Source: Neomegalonema perideroedes DSM 15528 (lineage in GTDB: Bacteria; Pseudomonadota; Alphaproteobacteria; Rhodobacterales; Rhodobacteraceae). Taken from it: a stretch of DNA of 64,000 nucleotides. Where the stretch lies: positions 1,411,923 to 1,475,922 of the forward strand of contig NZ_KB893653.1 in NCBI RefSeq assembly GCF_000374145.1. The letters run 5' to 3'. This document shows positions 21,798 through 30,786 of the stretch, one piece after another (position 1 is the stretch's first letter; each line of letters starts with the position of its first letter). The notes below the pieces were generated by a model. That model had not been told where the DNA came from, ran no database searches, and was given only the letters and a program-made list of their open reading frames with translations. Position numbers and translations under genes: made by a program.

Positions 21798-21836
21798 GCC
21801 GGGCGGCTTTTCCCCCGCCGCCCGGCTTTCCTTTAT
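21798..21836 (+). terminator. Terminator/attenuator between cbbS and cbbX
   Basis: Perfect 10-bp stem: GCCGGGCGGC (21798-21807) and GCCGCCCGGC (21817-21826), 9-base loop, followed by the T-rich TTTCCTTTATT. It lies between cbbS and cbbX, with 35 bases from the stem to the cbbX start. It probably limits readthrough into cbbXY, so activase is made in smaller amounts than Rubisco. Confidence 0.8.
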
Positions 21837-21861
21837 TCATCTTCGGGCAGGGAGGCCGCCC

Positions 21862-22797
21862 ATGACCGACCATCCGACTGTCGAAGCTCCCCAAACCGCC
21901 CCGCAAACCATAGACCTGAAGGCCGAATATGAAGCCTCGGGCGTGCGCGAGGTGCTGGAGGAGCTGGATCGCGAATTGATCGGCCTCGCGCCGGTGAAGC
22001 AGCGCATCCGCGAGACCGCCGCGCTGTTGCTGGTGGATCGCGCCCGGCGCAGCCTCGGACTCTCACAGGAGACGCCTACGCTGCATATGTCCTTCACAGG
22101 CAATCCCGGCACGGGCAAGACCACCGTGGCGCTGAAGATGGCGGGCCTGCTGCATCGGCTCGGCTATGTGCGCAAGGGGCATCTGGTGAGCGTCACGCGC
22201 GACGATCTGGTCGGGCAATATATCGGCCACACCGCGCCCAAGACCAAAGAGATCCTCAAGAAGGCCATGGGCGGCGTCTTGTTCATCGACGAGGCTTATT
22301 ACCTCTATAAGCCCGACAACGAGCGCGATTATGGGCAAGAAGCCATCGAGATCCTGCTGCAGGTGATGGAGAACAACCGCGACGACCTCGTGGTGATCCT
22401 CGCCGGATACGCCGACCGCATGGACCGCTTCTTTCAGGCCAATCCGGGCTTTCGCTCGCGGGTGGCCCATCACATCGACTTCCCCGATTACGAAGACGGC
22501 GAATTGCTCCGCATCGCGGATTCCATGCTGGACGGCCAAGGCTACGGCTTCTCGCCCGAGGCCCGCGAGGTGATGACCCGCTATATCGCGATCCGCCGCG
22601 CTCAGCCCCATTTCGCCAACGCCCGCTCGATCCGCAACGCCCTCGACCGCGCGCGCCTGCGTCAGGCGAACCGGCTCTTCAGCCGCGACGCCCCGGTGAG
22701 CGCGGCGGATCTCTCGACCATCCTGCCGGAAGACATCTCGGTCAGCCGGGTGTTCACGGGCGGGTTGAAGACCGGCAGGCCGGAGGAGGACGCATGA
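21862..22797 (+). CDS. cbbX: Red-type Rubisco activase CbbX
   Basis: 311 residues, AAA+ protein. Walker A G-N-P-G-T-G-K-T at 80-87, the pore loop Y-I-G-H-T-A-P at 120-126, and Walker B V-L-F-I-D-E-A at 139-145. CbbX hexamers pull on the C-terminus of red-type CbbL to release inhibitory sugar phosphates, and are activated by ATP and RuBP. Presence beside a red-type cbbLS is as expected. Ribosome site GGGAGG; the stop overlaps the cbbY start (ATGA). Confidence 0.97.
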   Translation: MTDHPTVEAPQTAPQTIDLKAEYEASGVREVLEELDRELIGLAPVKQRIRETAALLLVDRARRSLGLSQETPTLHMSFTGNPGTGKTTVALKMAGLLHRLGYVRKGHLVSVTRDDLVGQYIGHTAPKTKEILKKAMGGVLFIDEAYYLYKPDNERDYGQEAIEILLQVMENNRDDLVVILAGYADRMDRFFQANPGFRSRVAHHIDFPDYEDGELLRIADSMLDGQGYGFSPEAREVMTRYIAIRRAQPHFANARSIRNALDRARLRQANRLFSRDAPVSAADLSTILPEDISVSRVFTGGLKTGRPEEDA

Positions 22798-23486
22798 TCT
22801 GGCCTGCGGCCCTCATCTTCGACGTCGACGGAACCCTCGCCGAAACCGAGCAAGCCCATTTGCAGGGCTTTAATCTGGCCTTCGCGGCGGCGGGTCTGGA
22901 TTGGCGCTGGAGCCCTGAAGCCTATCGCGCTTTGCTGACCACCACCGGCGGCAAGGAGCGCATGGCGCGCTATGTTCGGGAGCAAGGCGGAGATCCGACG
23001 GCTTATCCCATCGCGGATCTGCATCGGGCGAAGACCCGCCTGTTCACGGAGATCGTCGCGGGAGGCGGCTTGCAGCCGCGGGCCGGAATCCGCGCCATCC
23101 TCGCCGAGGCCCGCCGCGATGGGATACGCCTTGCGGTCGCCACCACCACCTCGCCGGAGAACGTGGCGGCGCTCTGCCTCGCGCTCTTCGGCGCGCCCAT
23201 GGAGACGGTCTTCGAGGTCGTGGCGGCGGGGGACATGGTCGCGGCCAAGAAGCCCGCGCCGGACGTCTATCTGCTCGCGCTGGAGCGGCTCGGGCTGCCC
23301 GCCTCCGCCTGCCTCGCGCTGGAGGATTCCCGCAACGGCGTCCTCGCGGCCAAGGGGGCGGGGCTCAAGGTCGCCCTGTCGCAAAGCTTCTTCACGCGGG
23401 GCGAGCCGACGGAATCCCCGGATCTTCAGGCGGCGGAGTTTTCGGAGCTGCTGCCTCTCGCGCGATTGAGCGCGGCTGTTTCGTGA
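22794..23486 (+). CDS. cbbY: HAD-family sugar phosphatase CbbY
   Basis: 230 residues. HAD motif I D-V-D-G-T-L at about 10-15 (nucleophile D10), motif II T-T-T-S region, and C-terminal [17 protein letters not shown]. CbbY of this type dephosphorylates xylulose-1,5-bisphosphate, an inhibitor made by Rubisco misfire, so it works downstream of CbbX. The start is ATGA-coupled to cbbX. The last ~31 codons overlap the end of the convergent lipocalin gene. Confidence 0.94.
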   Translation: MIWPAALIFDVDGTLAETEQAHLQGFNLAFAAAGLDWRWSPEAYRALLTTTGGKERMARYVREQGGDPTAYPIADLHRAKTRLFTEIVAGGGLQPRAGIRAILAEARRDGIRLAVATTTSPENVAALCLALFGAPMETVFEVVAAGDMVAAKKPAPDVYLLALERLGLPASACLALEDSRNGVLAAKGAGLKVALSQSFFTRGEPTESPDLQAAEFSELLPLARLSAAVS

Positions 23487-24027
23487 AGCGCAGCAGAGAA
23501 AGATCATAGCCCAGAGCCTGAGCGCGTTCGAGCAGCAGCGCCCGCGTGGCGGCGTCAGGGCGCGGCTGACGGCAGAGCAGCCAGAGGAAGCGTCCCGAGG
23601 GCTCGCCGACGATGGACCAGCTATAATCCTCGGCGCGGTCCAGCACCCAGTAATTCCCGTAGAAGGGGCCGAAAAAGGCGACGCGCAGCTTGGCGTTCAG
23701 GCCGCTGGGCTCCTTGACGACATAAGCCCGGCCTATGGCGCTTTTGAGCGGCCCCTCAAGGCCGCCCTGACGCCCCGAATTCACCACCTTGACCTTGCCG
23801 CTCGGCTTGAGGCTGTAATGAGCGGTCACGGCCTCCATGCCGCGCTGAAAGCCGTTCTCATAGCGGGCGATCTCATGCCAGAGGCCCAGATAGCGCGTCA
23901 GATCCACGGGCTTCGTGGGTTCGGGGACGTCGTCGTTGCCCACCGGCCCGGCGTCAGGCCGCCGCACCGAGAGCCATGATGCTAAAGTCAGGCCGCCCGC
24001 CAGAAGAATCCGCGTCGTCAGCCGCAT
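23392..24027 (-). CDS. Lipocalin family protein (Blc-like)
   Basis: 211 residues with an N-terminal hydrophobic signal segment but no lipobox cysteine. The lipocalin core is clear: Y-L-G-L-W-H-E-I-A-R-Y-E-N-G-F-Q-R-G, Y-W-V-L-D and the L-W-L-L-C-R-Q-P strand. Blc-type lipocalins bind lipids or lysophospholipids in the envelope. The conserved part ends near residue 180; the last ~30 residues (Ala/Pro-rich) lie in the 95-base overlap with cbbY. Start follows GAGGAG. It may be transcribed with the upstream glycogen operon or from its own promoter. Confidence 0.86.
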   Translation of the reverse strand: MRLTTRILLAGGLTLASWLSVRRPDAGPVGNDDVPEPTKPVDLTRYLGLWHEIARYENGFQRGMEAVTAHYSLKPSGKVKVVNSGRQGGLEGPLKSAIGRAYVVKEPSGLNAKLRVAFFGPFYGNYWVLDRAEDYSWSIVGEPSGRFLWLLCRQPRPDAATRALLLERAQALGYDLSLLRFTKQPRSIAREAAAPKTPPPEDPGIPSARPA

Positions 24028-24041
24028 GACGAATCTCCTCT

Positions 24042-24070
24042 TGAAGGGGCGGCTTCATCCGCGCCCTTCA
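24042..24070 (-). other. Hairpin between glgB and the lipocalin gene
   Basis: Arms TGAAGGGGCGG (24042-24052) and CCGCGCCCTTCA (24059-24070) pair almost fully with one bulge. On the minus-strand message it sits directly before the lipocalin ribosome site (GAGGAG) and after glgB. It could end the glgB message or affect lipocalin translation; there is no U-run. Confidence 0.4.
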
Positions 24071-24106
24071 GGGATTTTGGGGCGGGAGACGCCAGCTTCA
24101 AGGGGC

Positions 24107-26590
24107 TCAGCCCACCTGTCGCAGGATCGCGCCCGAGAGTCCCGCCAAACGCAGCTTCAGCGACCAAGGGCGACCATCCGCCGGAATCGGCTCCGCCACG
24201 ACGAAGCGCGCCGGACCTGCGCCGCCGCCCTCATAAACGGAGTCGTCCGTATTGATCACGGTCTCCCAGCGCCCCGGACCATCCACGCCCAAACGCCATT
24301 CGGGGCGCTCGACGGGGGTGAAGTTGAAGACGCCGATGGCGGAGGCGCCGTTTTTGGCCCAGCGCTGGAAGGCGTAGACGGATTCCGCGGCGCGGTCGGC
24401 CTGAATCCAGCGGAAGCCGCCTTCCTCGCAATCGCGCTCGTAAAGCGCGGGCGTGGCGCGATAGACGAGATTCAAATCCCGCACGAGGCGCCGCACGCCC
24501 TCATGAGCCGGCGCCCCGAGCAGATGCCAGTCCAGAGACCGATCCGCGTTCCATTCGTTCCGCTGGGCGAATTCGCCGCCCATGAAGAGCAGCTTCTTGC
24601 CCGGATGCGCCCACATGAAGGCGAAATAAGCGCGCAGATTATCGAATTGCGCCAGCCCTTCGCCGGGCATGCGGCTGAGCAGCGAGCCCTTGCCATGAAC
24701 GACTTCGTCATGGCTCAGAGGCAGGATGAAGTTCTCGGAGAAGGCGTACATCATCCCGAACGTCATCTGATGGTGATGATGGCGCCGGTGGATCGGATCG
24801 CGCGACATATAGCCGAGCGTGTCATGCATCCAGCCCATGTTCCATTTATAGCCGAAGCCGAGCCCGCCCATGGAGGTCGGGCGCGAGACCATCGGCCATG
24901 AGGTGGATTCCTCGGCCATGGTGGTCGCGCCGGGGACGCGCCCGTAAACGGTCTCGTTCAGCCGTTTGAGGAAGGCGACGGCCTCCAGATTCTCGCGGCC
25001 GCCTTGGGCGTTGGGAATCCAGCCCCCCGCCGGACGCGAATAATCGCGGTAGAGCATCGAGGCCACGGCGTCCACGCGCAGCCCGTCGAGATGCATCTCG
25101 TCGAGCCAGTACAGCGCGTTGGCGATGAGGAAATTCGCCACCTCGCGCCGCCCGAAATTATAGATGTAGGTGTTCCAGTCGAGGTGATAGCCCTCGCGGG
25201 GATCCTCATGCTCATAAAGCGCGGTGCCGTCGAAGCGCGCGAGGCCATGGGCGTCGGTGGGGAAATGGGCGGGCACCCAATCGAGGATCAGGCCCAGATC
25301 CGCCTCATGGCAGGCCTCGACGAAGGCGCGGAATTCGTCGGGCGTCCCATAGCGCGAGGTGGGCGCGTAAAGCCCGATGGGCTGATAGCCCCATGAGCCG
25401 TCGAAAGGATGCTCGGTGATGGGCAGAAGCTCCAGATGAGTGAAGCCCATCTCCTTGGCGTAGCCGACCAATTGGCGCGCATGCTCCAGATAGGTCAGCG
25501 GGCGCCCGCCTTCCTCCAGATTCCGCCGCCATGAGCCGAGATGGACTTCATAGATCGACACCGGGGCGTCCAGAGCCTGAGCCGCCGCGCGCCCGGCCAT
25601 CCATGCGCCGTCCTTCCATTCATGCCGCGAGGGCGCCGCGAGGACCGAAGCCGTCTCCGGGCGCATCTGAGCTTGCAGCCCCACCGGATCCGCCTTGAGG
25701 CGCAAGGCTTCGTCCGGCCCGACGACCTCGTATTTATAGGCCGCTCCGGGCTCGACGCCGGGAATGAAGATCTCCCAGATTCCCGTCGAGCCGCGCGGGC
25801 GCATGAGATGGCGCCGCCCGTCCCAGAGGTTGAAGCCGCCCACCACCGAGACGCGCTTGGCCGCAGGCGCCCAGACCGCGAAACGCGCGCCGCTCACGCC
25901 TTCATGTTCGGTCGGGCGTCCGCCCAAAACCTCCCAGAGCCGCCAATGGGCGCCCTCGGAGAAGAAATACTCGTCCCATTCGCCGAGCAAAGGCGCGAAG
26001 CGATAGGCGTCTTCAAAGCTCCATGCGTTTTCGCCGCGCCGCGCGCGCAGGCGATAGGCGGGGCGTTCGGCCTGAGGCCAGAAGCCTTCGAACAACTCGG
26101 GCGCATCGGGATGCGGCGTCAGACTCAGCAGGATTTCGCCGCTCTCCGGCGCGAAGGCTTCGAGGCTTTCGGCGCCGGGCTCGAAGACGCGGATGCGCCA
26201 GCCGCCCGCGACCGGATGCGCCCCCAGAGCCGCGAAGGGGGCGGCGTGGCGGCCCTCGACGAGGGCGCGGGCCTCGGGCGTCGGCAAAGGCGGCGGGGGG
26301 AGCCGCTCCGCGGACGTCTTCGGCGTCGCCTTCGCCTTGCGGGGCTTCGTCTCGGGCGTTTTGGCTGCGGCGGGCGGCTTCTTGGCCGCCGCCTTCGCAG
26401 GCGCGGCTTCAGGCGTCTTCGCCGCTTTGGCGGGCTTGGCCCGGGCTTTCTTCGGCGCGGCCTCGGCGGGCTTCTCCGCTTTGGGGGCCGCCTGCTTCTT
26501 CATGGGGGCCTCCGGAGTCTTGGCTTCCGGCGCGGCGCGGGCGGGGCGACGTTTGGACGTCTTCGCCTCGGGCTTATCCTCTGCGGTCAT
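24107..26590 (-). CDS. glgB: 1,4-alpha-glucan branching enzyme with lysine/alanine/proline-rich N-terminal extension
   Basis: 827 residues. Residues ~100-827 are a normal GlgB: N-terminal CBM48-type domain, the GH13 catalytic barrel with D-W-V-P-A-H-F, D-G-L-R-V-D-A-V-A-S-M-L-Y and A-E-E-S-T motifs, and the C-terminal beta domain. It forms the alpha-1,6 branches of glycogen. Residues 1-~95 are almost only K, A, P, T, E, R with repeated A-A-K and P-A-K-A runs, like a histone H1 tail, and are not part of the family. The ATG at 26590 follows GGGAGACGAG; this start keeps the tail in the protein. Last biosynthetic gene of the glycogen operon. Confidence 0.94.
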   Translation of the reverse strand: MTAEDKPEAKTSKRRPARAAPEAKTPEAPMKKQAAPKAEKPAEAAPKKARAKPAKAAKTPEAAPAKAAAKKPPAAAKTPETKPRKAKATPKTSAERLPPPPLPTPEARALVEGRHAAPFAALGAHPVAGGWRIRVFEPGAESLEAFAPESGEILLSLTPHPDAPELFEGFWPQAERPAYRLRARRGENAWSFEDAYRFAPLLGEWDEYFFSEGAHWRLWEVLGGRPTEHEGVSGARFAVWAPAAKRVSVVGGFNLWDGRRHLMRPRGSTGIWEIFIPGVEPGAAYKYEVVGPDEALRLKADPVGLQAQMRPETASVLAAPSRHEWKDGAWMAGRAAAQALDAPVSIYEVHLGSWRRNLEEGGRPLTYLEHARQLVGYAKEMGFTHLELLPITEHPFDGSWGYQPIGLYAPTSRYGTPDEFRAFVEACHEADLGLILDWVPAHFPTDAHGLARFDGTALYEHEDPREGYHLDWNTYIYNFGRREVANFLIANALYWLDEMHLDGLRVDAVASMLYRDYSRPAGGWIPNAQGGRENLEAVAFLKRLNETVYGRVPGATTMAEESTSWPMVSRPTSMGGLGFGYKWNMGWMHDTLGYMSRDPIHRRHHHHQMTFGMMYAFSENFILPLSHDEVVHGKGSLLSRMPGEGLAQFDNLRAYFAFMWAHPGKKLLFMGGEFAQRNEWNADRSLDWHLLGAPAHEGVRRLVRDLNLVYRATPALYERDCEEGGFRWIQADRAAESVYAFQRWAKNGASAIGVFNFTPVERPEWRLGVDGPGRWETVINTDDSVYEGGGAGPARFVVAEPIPADGRPWSLKLRLAGLSGAILRQVG

Positions 26591-26664
26591 CTCGTCTCCC
26601 TCCCTGGATTGATTTTCGCTGGCCGCGCCCCCGGCTCGCAGGGGCGCGGCGGATTTGAGGCGGC

Positions 26665-29097
26665 TCAGAAAGCCGTGTCGGCCGTCCAGACCTCCCGCGC
26701 ATAGCTGCGGATGGTGCGGTCGGAGGAGAACCAGCCCACGCGCGCGGTGTTGGTCGCGGCCATGCGCGCCCATTCCAGCGGCTTGCGATAGGCTTCGTCC
26801 ACGCGGCGCTGAGCGGCGGCGTAATCGTCGAAATCCGAGCAGACGAGGAAATAATCATAGCGCCGCAGATTCTCCGCGATGGCGGAGAAGCGATGATGAT
26901 CGTCCGGCGAGAAGACGCCGGAGGCGATCTGCTCGATGGCCTCCTGAAGCGCCGGGCTGGCCGAGATGGCCGCCGCCGCATGATCGGGGCGCTTGCGCTC
27001 CTCGACGGCCTCCTCGGCGGTGAGGCCGAAGAGGAAGAAGTCGTCCGCCCCGACCAGATCGCGGATCTCGACGTTCGCGCCGTCCAGCGTGCCGATGGTG
27101 GGGGCGCCGTTCATCGCGAATTTCATATTGCCGGTGCCGGAGGCTTCTTTGCCCGCCGTGGAGATTTGTTCCGAAAGATCGGCGGCGGGGATGATCACCT
27201 CGGCGGCGGAGACGTTGTAATTCTCCGGATAGGCGATGACCAGCCGCCCCCTCATCAGCGGATCGGCGTTGATGACTTTCGCCACGTCGTTGATCAGCTT
27301 GATGATCTGCTTGGCCAGAGCATAGCCCGGCGCCGCCTTGCCGCCGAAGATCCGGACGCGCGGAATCCAGTCGCGGTCAGGCTCGCGGCGGATGGCGTTC
27401 CAATGGGCGATGGCCTCCAGCAGGTTCAGATGCTGGCGCTTATATTCATGGATGCGCTTGATCTGCACGTCGAAGAGCGCGTCCGGATCGGCCTCGACGC
27501 CCGTGCGGATCTTCAGCCAATTCGACAGCCGGACTTTATTCTCGCGTTTAGCGGCGGCGAATTTCTCAAGGAAGGCGGAATCCTTCAGATGGGGCTCCAG
27601 ATCCTCCAGCTTGCCGAGATCCTCCGTCCAGCCGTCGCCGATGGTCTCCAGCAGAAGATTGCGGAGCGGCGGATTGCAGGCCGTCAGCCAGCGGCGGGGC
27701 GTCACGCCGTTGGTCTGGTTGACGATGCGGTCGGGATGCATGACGTGGAAGTCGTGGAAGACGGTCTTCTTCATGAGGTCGGTGTGGAGCGCCGAGACGC
27801 CGTTGACCTTATTCGCCATGACGAAGGCCAGATTCCCCATGCGCGTCTCGCCATGGTCGATGAGCCAGGTCGAAGGCGGACGCTCCACGCCCCGCGCGCG
27901 GTTCTGGCGGATATGCCAATCGTCGATGCGCTCGATCAGGCGCATATGGCGCGGCAGAACGCGCCACATCAGGCTCGTGGACCAGCGCTCCAGAGCCTCC
28001 GGGAGGAGGGTGTGGTTGGTGTAGTTCAGCACGCCCCGGGCGGTTTCGATGGCCTCGTCCACCTCGAAGCCGTTCTCATCCACGAGGATGCGCACCAGCT
28101 CCGGCGCGGCGATGGTCGGATGGGTGTCGTTGAGCTGGATCGCCACCTTCTGAGGCAGCTTGCGCAGATCGTCGCCATGCTCGTCGCGGAAGCGGGCGAG
28201 GATGTCGCGCACCGAAGCGGCGGTGAAGAAATACTCCTGCTTCAGACGCAGCTCGCGGCCATGCTCGGTGGTGTCGTCGGGATAGAGCACGCGGGAGAGC
28301 GTCTGCGCGAGGCTGGCCTGCTCGGCGGCGCCGAGGAAGTCGCCGCGGTTGAAGCGCTCCAGATCGAAGATGCGGGTCGGCTTGGCCGCCCAGAGCCGGA
28401 GCGTGTCGGTCCAGCGGGCTTTCCAGCCGACGATGGGCGTGTCGTAGGCGGCGGCCATCACGGTCTCGCCGGGCGTCCAGACGGCGCGGCCGGAGGCGTC
28501 TTCGCGCATCTCGCCGCCGAAGCCGATGACCTGATTATCCTCCGGGCGCTCGAACTCCCAAGGATTGCGGCGCTTGAGCCAATCCTCCGGAGATTCGACC
28601 TGCCAGCCGTCATGGAAGCTCTGGCGGAAAAGGCCGTGGTCGTAGCGCACGCCGTAGCCCATGGCCGGAAGGCCGATGCTCGCCATGCTCTCCAGAAAAC
28701 AGGCCGCCAGACGCCCGAGCCCGCCATTGCCGAGCGCCGCGTCCGGCTCCTCGGCGACCACGGCGTCGTAATCCTGCCCGAAGCTGGCCAGAGCCTGACG
28801 CGAAGCCTCCTCAAGCCCGAGATTGGTGATGGCGTCGGAGATCAGACGCCCGATCAGAAACTCCATCGAGAGATAATAGACCCGCTTCAGCCCCTCCTCG
28901 CGGACGCGGCGACGGCTGGCGAGCCAGCTGTCCACGATCCGGTCGCGCAGCGAGAAGGCCAGCGCCAGACGCCAGTCGTTGAGGGTGGCGCGTCCCGGTT
29001 CGCAGCCGATCACATAGCGCATGCGGCGGTCGATCTCGCGGCGCAAAAAGGCCACGTTGTCCACCAAGTTTCCTTGGCTCAGATCCTGCGGAGTCAT
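26665..29097 (-). CDS. glgP: Glycogen phosphorylase
   Basis: 810 residues, full length. The pyridoxal-phosphate lysine lies in the motif E-A-S-G-T-G-N-M-K-F-A-M-N-G-A near residue 660, and N-terminal segments such as Y-Y-L-S-M-E-F-L-I-G-R are exact family hallmarks. It releases glucose-1-phosphate from glycogen chain ends. Ribosome site GAGGAGAAG. It lies 56 bases after pgm and 74 bases before glgB in the same operon, so synthesis and breakdown enzymes are made together and flux must be set by effectors. Confidence 0.96.
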   Translation of the reverse strand: MTPQDLSQGNLVDNVAFLRREIDRRMRYVIGCEPGRATLNDWRLALAFSLRDRIVDSWLASRRRVREEGLKRVYYLSMEFLIGRLISDAITNLGLEEASRQALASFGQDYDAVVAEEPDAALGNGGLGRLAACFLESMASIGLPAMGYGVRYDHGLFRQSFHDGWQVESPEDWLKRRNPWEFERPEDNQVIGFGGEMREDASGRAVWTPGETVMAAAYDTPIVGWKARWTDTLRLWAAKPTRIFDLERFNRGDFLGAAEQASLAQTLSRVLYPDDTTEHGRELRLKQEYFFTAASVRDILARFRDEHGDDLRKLPQKVAIQLNDTHPTIAAPELVRILVDENGFEVDEAIETARGVLNYTNHTLLPEALERWSTSLMWRVLPRHMRLIERIDDWHIRQNRARGVERPPSTWLIDHGETRMGNLAFVMANKVNGVSALHTDLMKKTVFHDFHVMHPDRIVNQTNGVTPRRWLTACNPPLRNLLLETIGDGWTEDLGKLEDLEPHLKDSAFLEKFAAAKRENKVRLSNWLKIRTGVEADPDALFDVQIKRIHEYKRQHLNLLEAIAHWNAIRREPDRDWIPRVRIFGGKAAPGYALAKQIIKLINDVAKVINADPLMRGRLVIAYPENYNVSAAEVIIPAADLSEQISTAGKEASGTGNMKFAMNGAPTIGTLDGANVEIRDLVGADDFFLFGLTAEEAVEERKRPDHAAAAISASPALQEAIEQIASGVFSPDDHHRFSAIAENLRRYDYFLVCSDFDDYAAAQRRVDEAYRKPLEWARMAATNTARVGWFSSDRTIRSYAREVWTADTAF

Positions 29098-29119
29098 CGG
29101 CTCTTCTCCTCTCTCGGTC

Positions 29120-29137
29120 CCCTCCCGGCGGGGAGGG
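29120..29137 (-). other. Hairpin in the pgm-glgP intergenic gap
   Basis: Perfect 7-bp arms CCCTCCC (29120-29126) and GGGAGGG (29131-29137) with a 4-base loop, inside the 56-base pgm/glgP gap. No U-run follows. It may protect message ends or slightly reduce readthrough. Confidence 0.4.
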
Positions 29138-29153
29138 CGTCCTTTTCAAATCG

Positions 29154-30785
29154 TCATGTGCGCACGTCCGGGCCCTCGCGCCCGGAGCTTGCGCGCAAAT
29201 GGGTCAGGGCCTCCACGGCGGCGGCGAGATCCGCGAGGGCCTCTTGCGGGTCTTGGGCGTGGCGGGCCGGATCGGGCTCGAAGCGCTCCAGATAGATGCG
29301 GAGCGTGGCGCCCTCGGTGCCGGTGCCCGAAAGCCGCAGCACGGCGCGGGCGTCTCCGGCGAAATAAATCCGGATTCCCTGACGCTCGGTCAGAGAGCCG
29401 TCCACCGGATCGCGATAGGCGAATTCATCGGCCTTCTCGACGGCCAATCCGGCGAAGCTCTTCCCCGGCAAAGAGGGCAGGGCGGCGCACAGGTCGTTCA
29501 TGAGGCCCTCGGCGAAGGCGGAATCCAGCGCCTCGTAATCATGGCGGGTGTAATAATCGCGGCCGAATTCGCGCCAATGGGCTTGCAGGATCTCCGCGAC
29601 GGATTGGCGCCGCGCCGCGAGGATGTTCAGCCAGAGCAGCACCGCCCAAAGCCCGTCCTTTTCGCGGACGTGATCCGAGCCGGTTCCGGCGCTCTCCTCG
29701 CCGCAGAGCGTGACCTTGCCCGCGTCGAGCAGATTGCCGAAGAACTTCCAGCCGGTGGGAGTCTCGAAGAAATTCATCCCCCGCGCGGCGGCGACGCGGT
29801 CGGCGGCGCGGCTGGTCGGCATGGAGCGCGCCACCCCCGCCAGACCCTCGGCGTAGCCCGGCGCGAGGGGCGCGTTGGCCGCCAGAACCGCGAGGCTGTC
29901 GGAGGGCGAAACGTAGCAGCTCCGGCCGACGATCATATTGCGGTCGCCGTCGCCGTCGGAGGCGGCGCCGAAATCAGGGGCTGCGGGGCCATACATCTCA
30001 TCCATGAGGGGCTTGGCCCAGACGGGATTGGGGTCGGGATGCCCGCCGCCGAAATCCGGCGAGGGCTCGCCGTTGATCACCGTCCCGGCGGGGGCGCCGA
30101 GGTCGCCTTCGAGGATCGCCTTCGCGTAAGGCCCGGTGACGGCGTGCATGGCGTCAAAGCGCATCTGGAAGCCGGAGGCGAAAAGCGCCCGGATCGCCTC
30201 GAAATCGAAGAGCGGCGCGACGGTTTCGCGCCAGCATTCGACGGGATCCACCACCTCCACGACCATCTCGCCGAGGCGGCTTTCGCCGAGCCGCGCAAGA
30301 TCGACGTCGGGGGCTTCGAGGATGAGATATTCGGAAAGCTTCTTCGTGAGGGCGAAGATGGCGTCGGTGACGCTCTCCGGGGCGGGGCCGCCGTTGGCCA
30401 TATTGAACTTGAGGCCGAAATCCGCGTCGAGGCCGCCGGGATTATGGCTCGCCGACATGATGAATCCGCCCTGAGCCCGACGCGCCCGGATCAGAGCCGA
30501 AGCGGCGGGCGTCGAGAGGAGCGCGCCGCGCCCGACGACCACGCGGGCCGCGCCATGGGCCGCCGCCATCTTGAGCAGAATCTGAGCGGCCTTGTCGTTG
30601 AAGAAGCGCCCGTCGCCGCCGAGGATCAGCGTCGCGCCTTTGACGCCGACCGCCTGAAGCGTGGCTTCGGCGTAATTCTCCAGATAGCCCGGCGTCATGA
30701 AGACGCGGGTCTTCTTGCGCAGGCCCGAAGTGCCGGGCTTTTGCCCTTCGATGGGCTGCGTCGGAACGCGGCGAACGGCGGTCAT
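29154..30785 (-). CDS. pgm: Phosphoglucomutase (alpha-D-glucose phosphate-specific)
   Basis: 543 residues. Phosphoserine loop M-S-A-S-H-N-P-G-G near residue 110, metal loop D-G-D-G-D-R-N near residue 280, and sugar-binding C-G-E-E-S-A-G-T-G-S-D. It interconverts glucose-6-phosphate and glucose-1-phosphate, linking gluconeogenesis or the Calvin cycle to GlgC. Start ATG at 30785 lies 2 bases inside the downstream end of malQ's gap, so the two genes are coupled. Confidence 0.96.
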   Translation of the reverse strand: MTAVRRVPTQPIEGQKPGTSGLRKKTRVFMTPGYLENYAEATLQAVGVKGATLILGGDGRFFNDKAAQILLKMAAAHGAARVVVGRGALLSTPAASALIRARRAQGGFIMSASHNPGGLDADFGLKFNMANGGPAPESVTDAIFALTKKLSEYLILEAPDVDLARLGESRLGEMVVEVVDPVECWRETVAPLFDFEAIRALFASGFQMRFDAMHAVTGPYAKAILEGDLGAPAGTVINGEPSPDFGGGHPDPNPVWAKPLMDEMYGPAAPDFGAASDGDGDRNMIVGRSCYVSPSDSLAVLAANAPLAPGYAEGLAGVARSMPTSRAADRVAAARGMNFFETPTGWKFFGNLLDAGKVTLCGEESAGTGSDHVREKDGLWAVLLWLNILAARRQSVAEILQAHWREFGRDYYTRHDYEALDSAFAEGLMNDLCAALPSLPGKSFAGLAVEKADEFAYRDPVDGSLTERQGIRIYFAGDARAVLRLSGTGTEGATLRIYLERFEPDPARHAQDPQEALADLAAAVEALTHLRASSGREGPDVRT

Positions 30786-30786
30786 G

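Noticed and set aside
26300-26590. Separate small histone-like gene
   Set aside because: The Lys/Ala/Pro-rich segment is in frame and continuous with glgB, with no stop between, so it is treated as an extension of GlgB.
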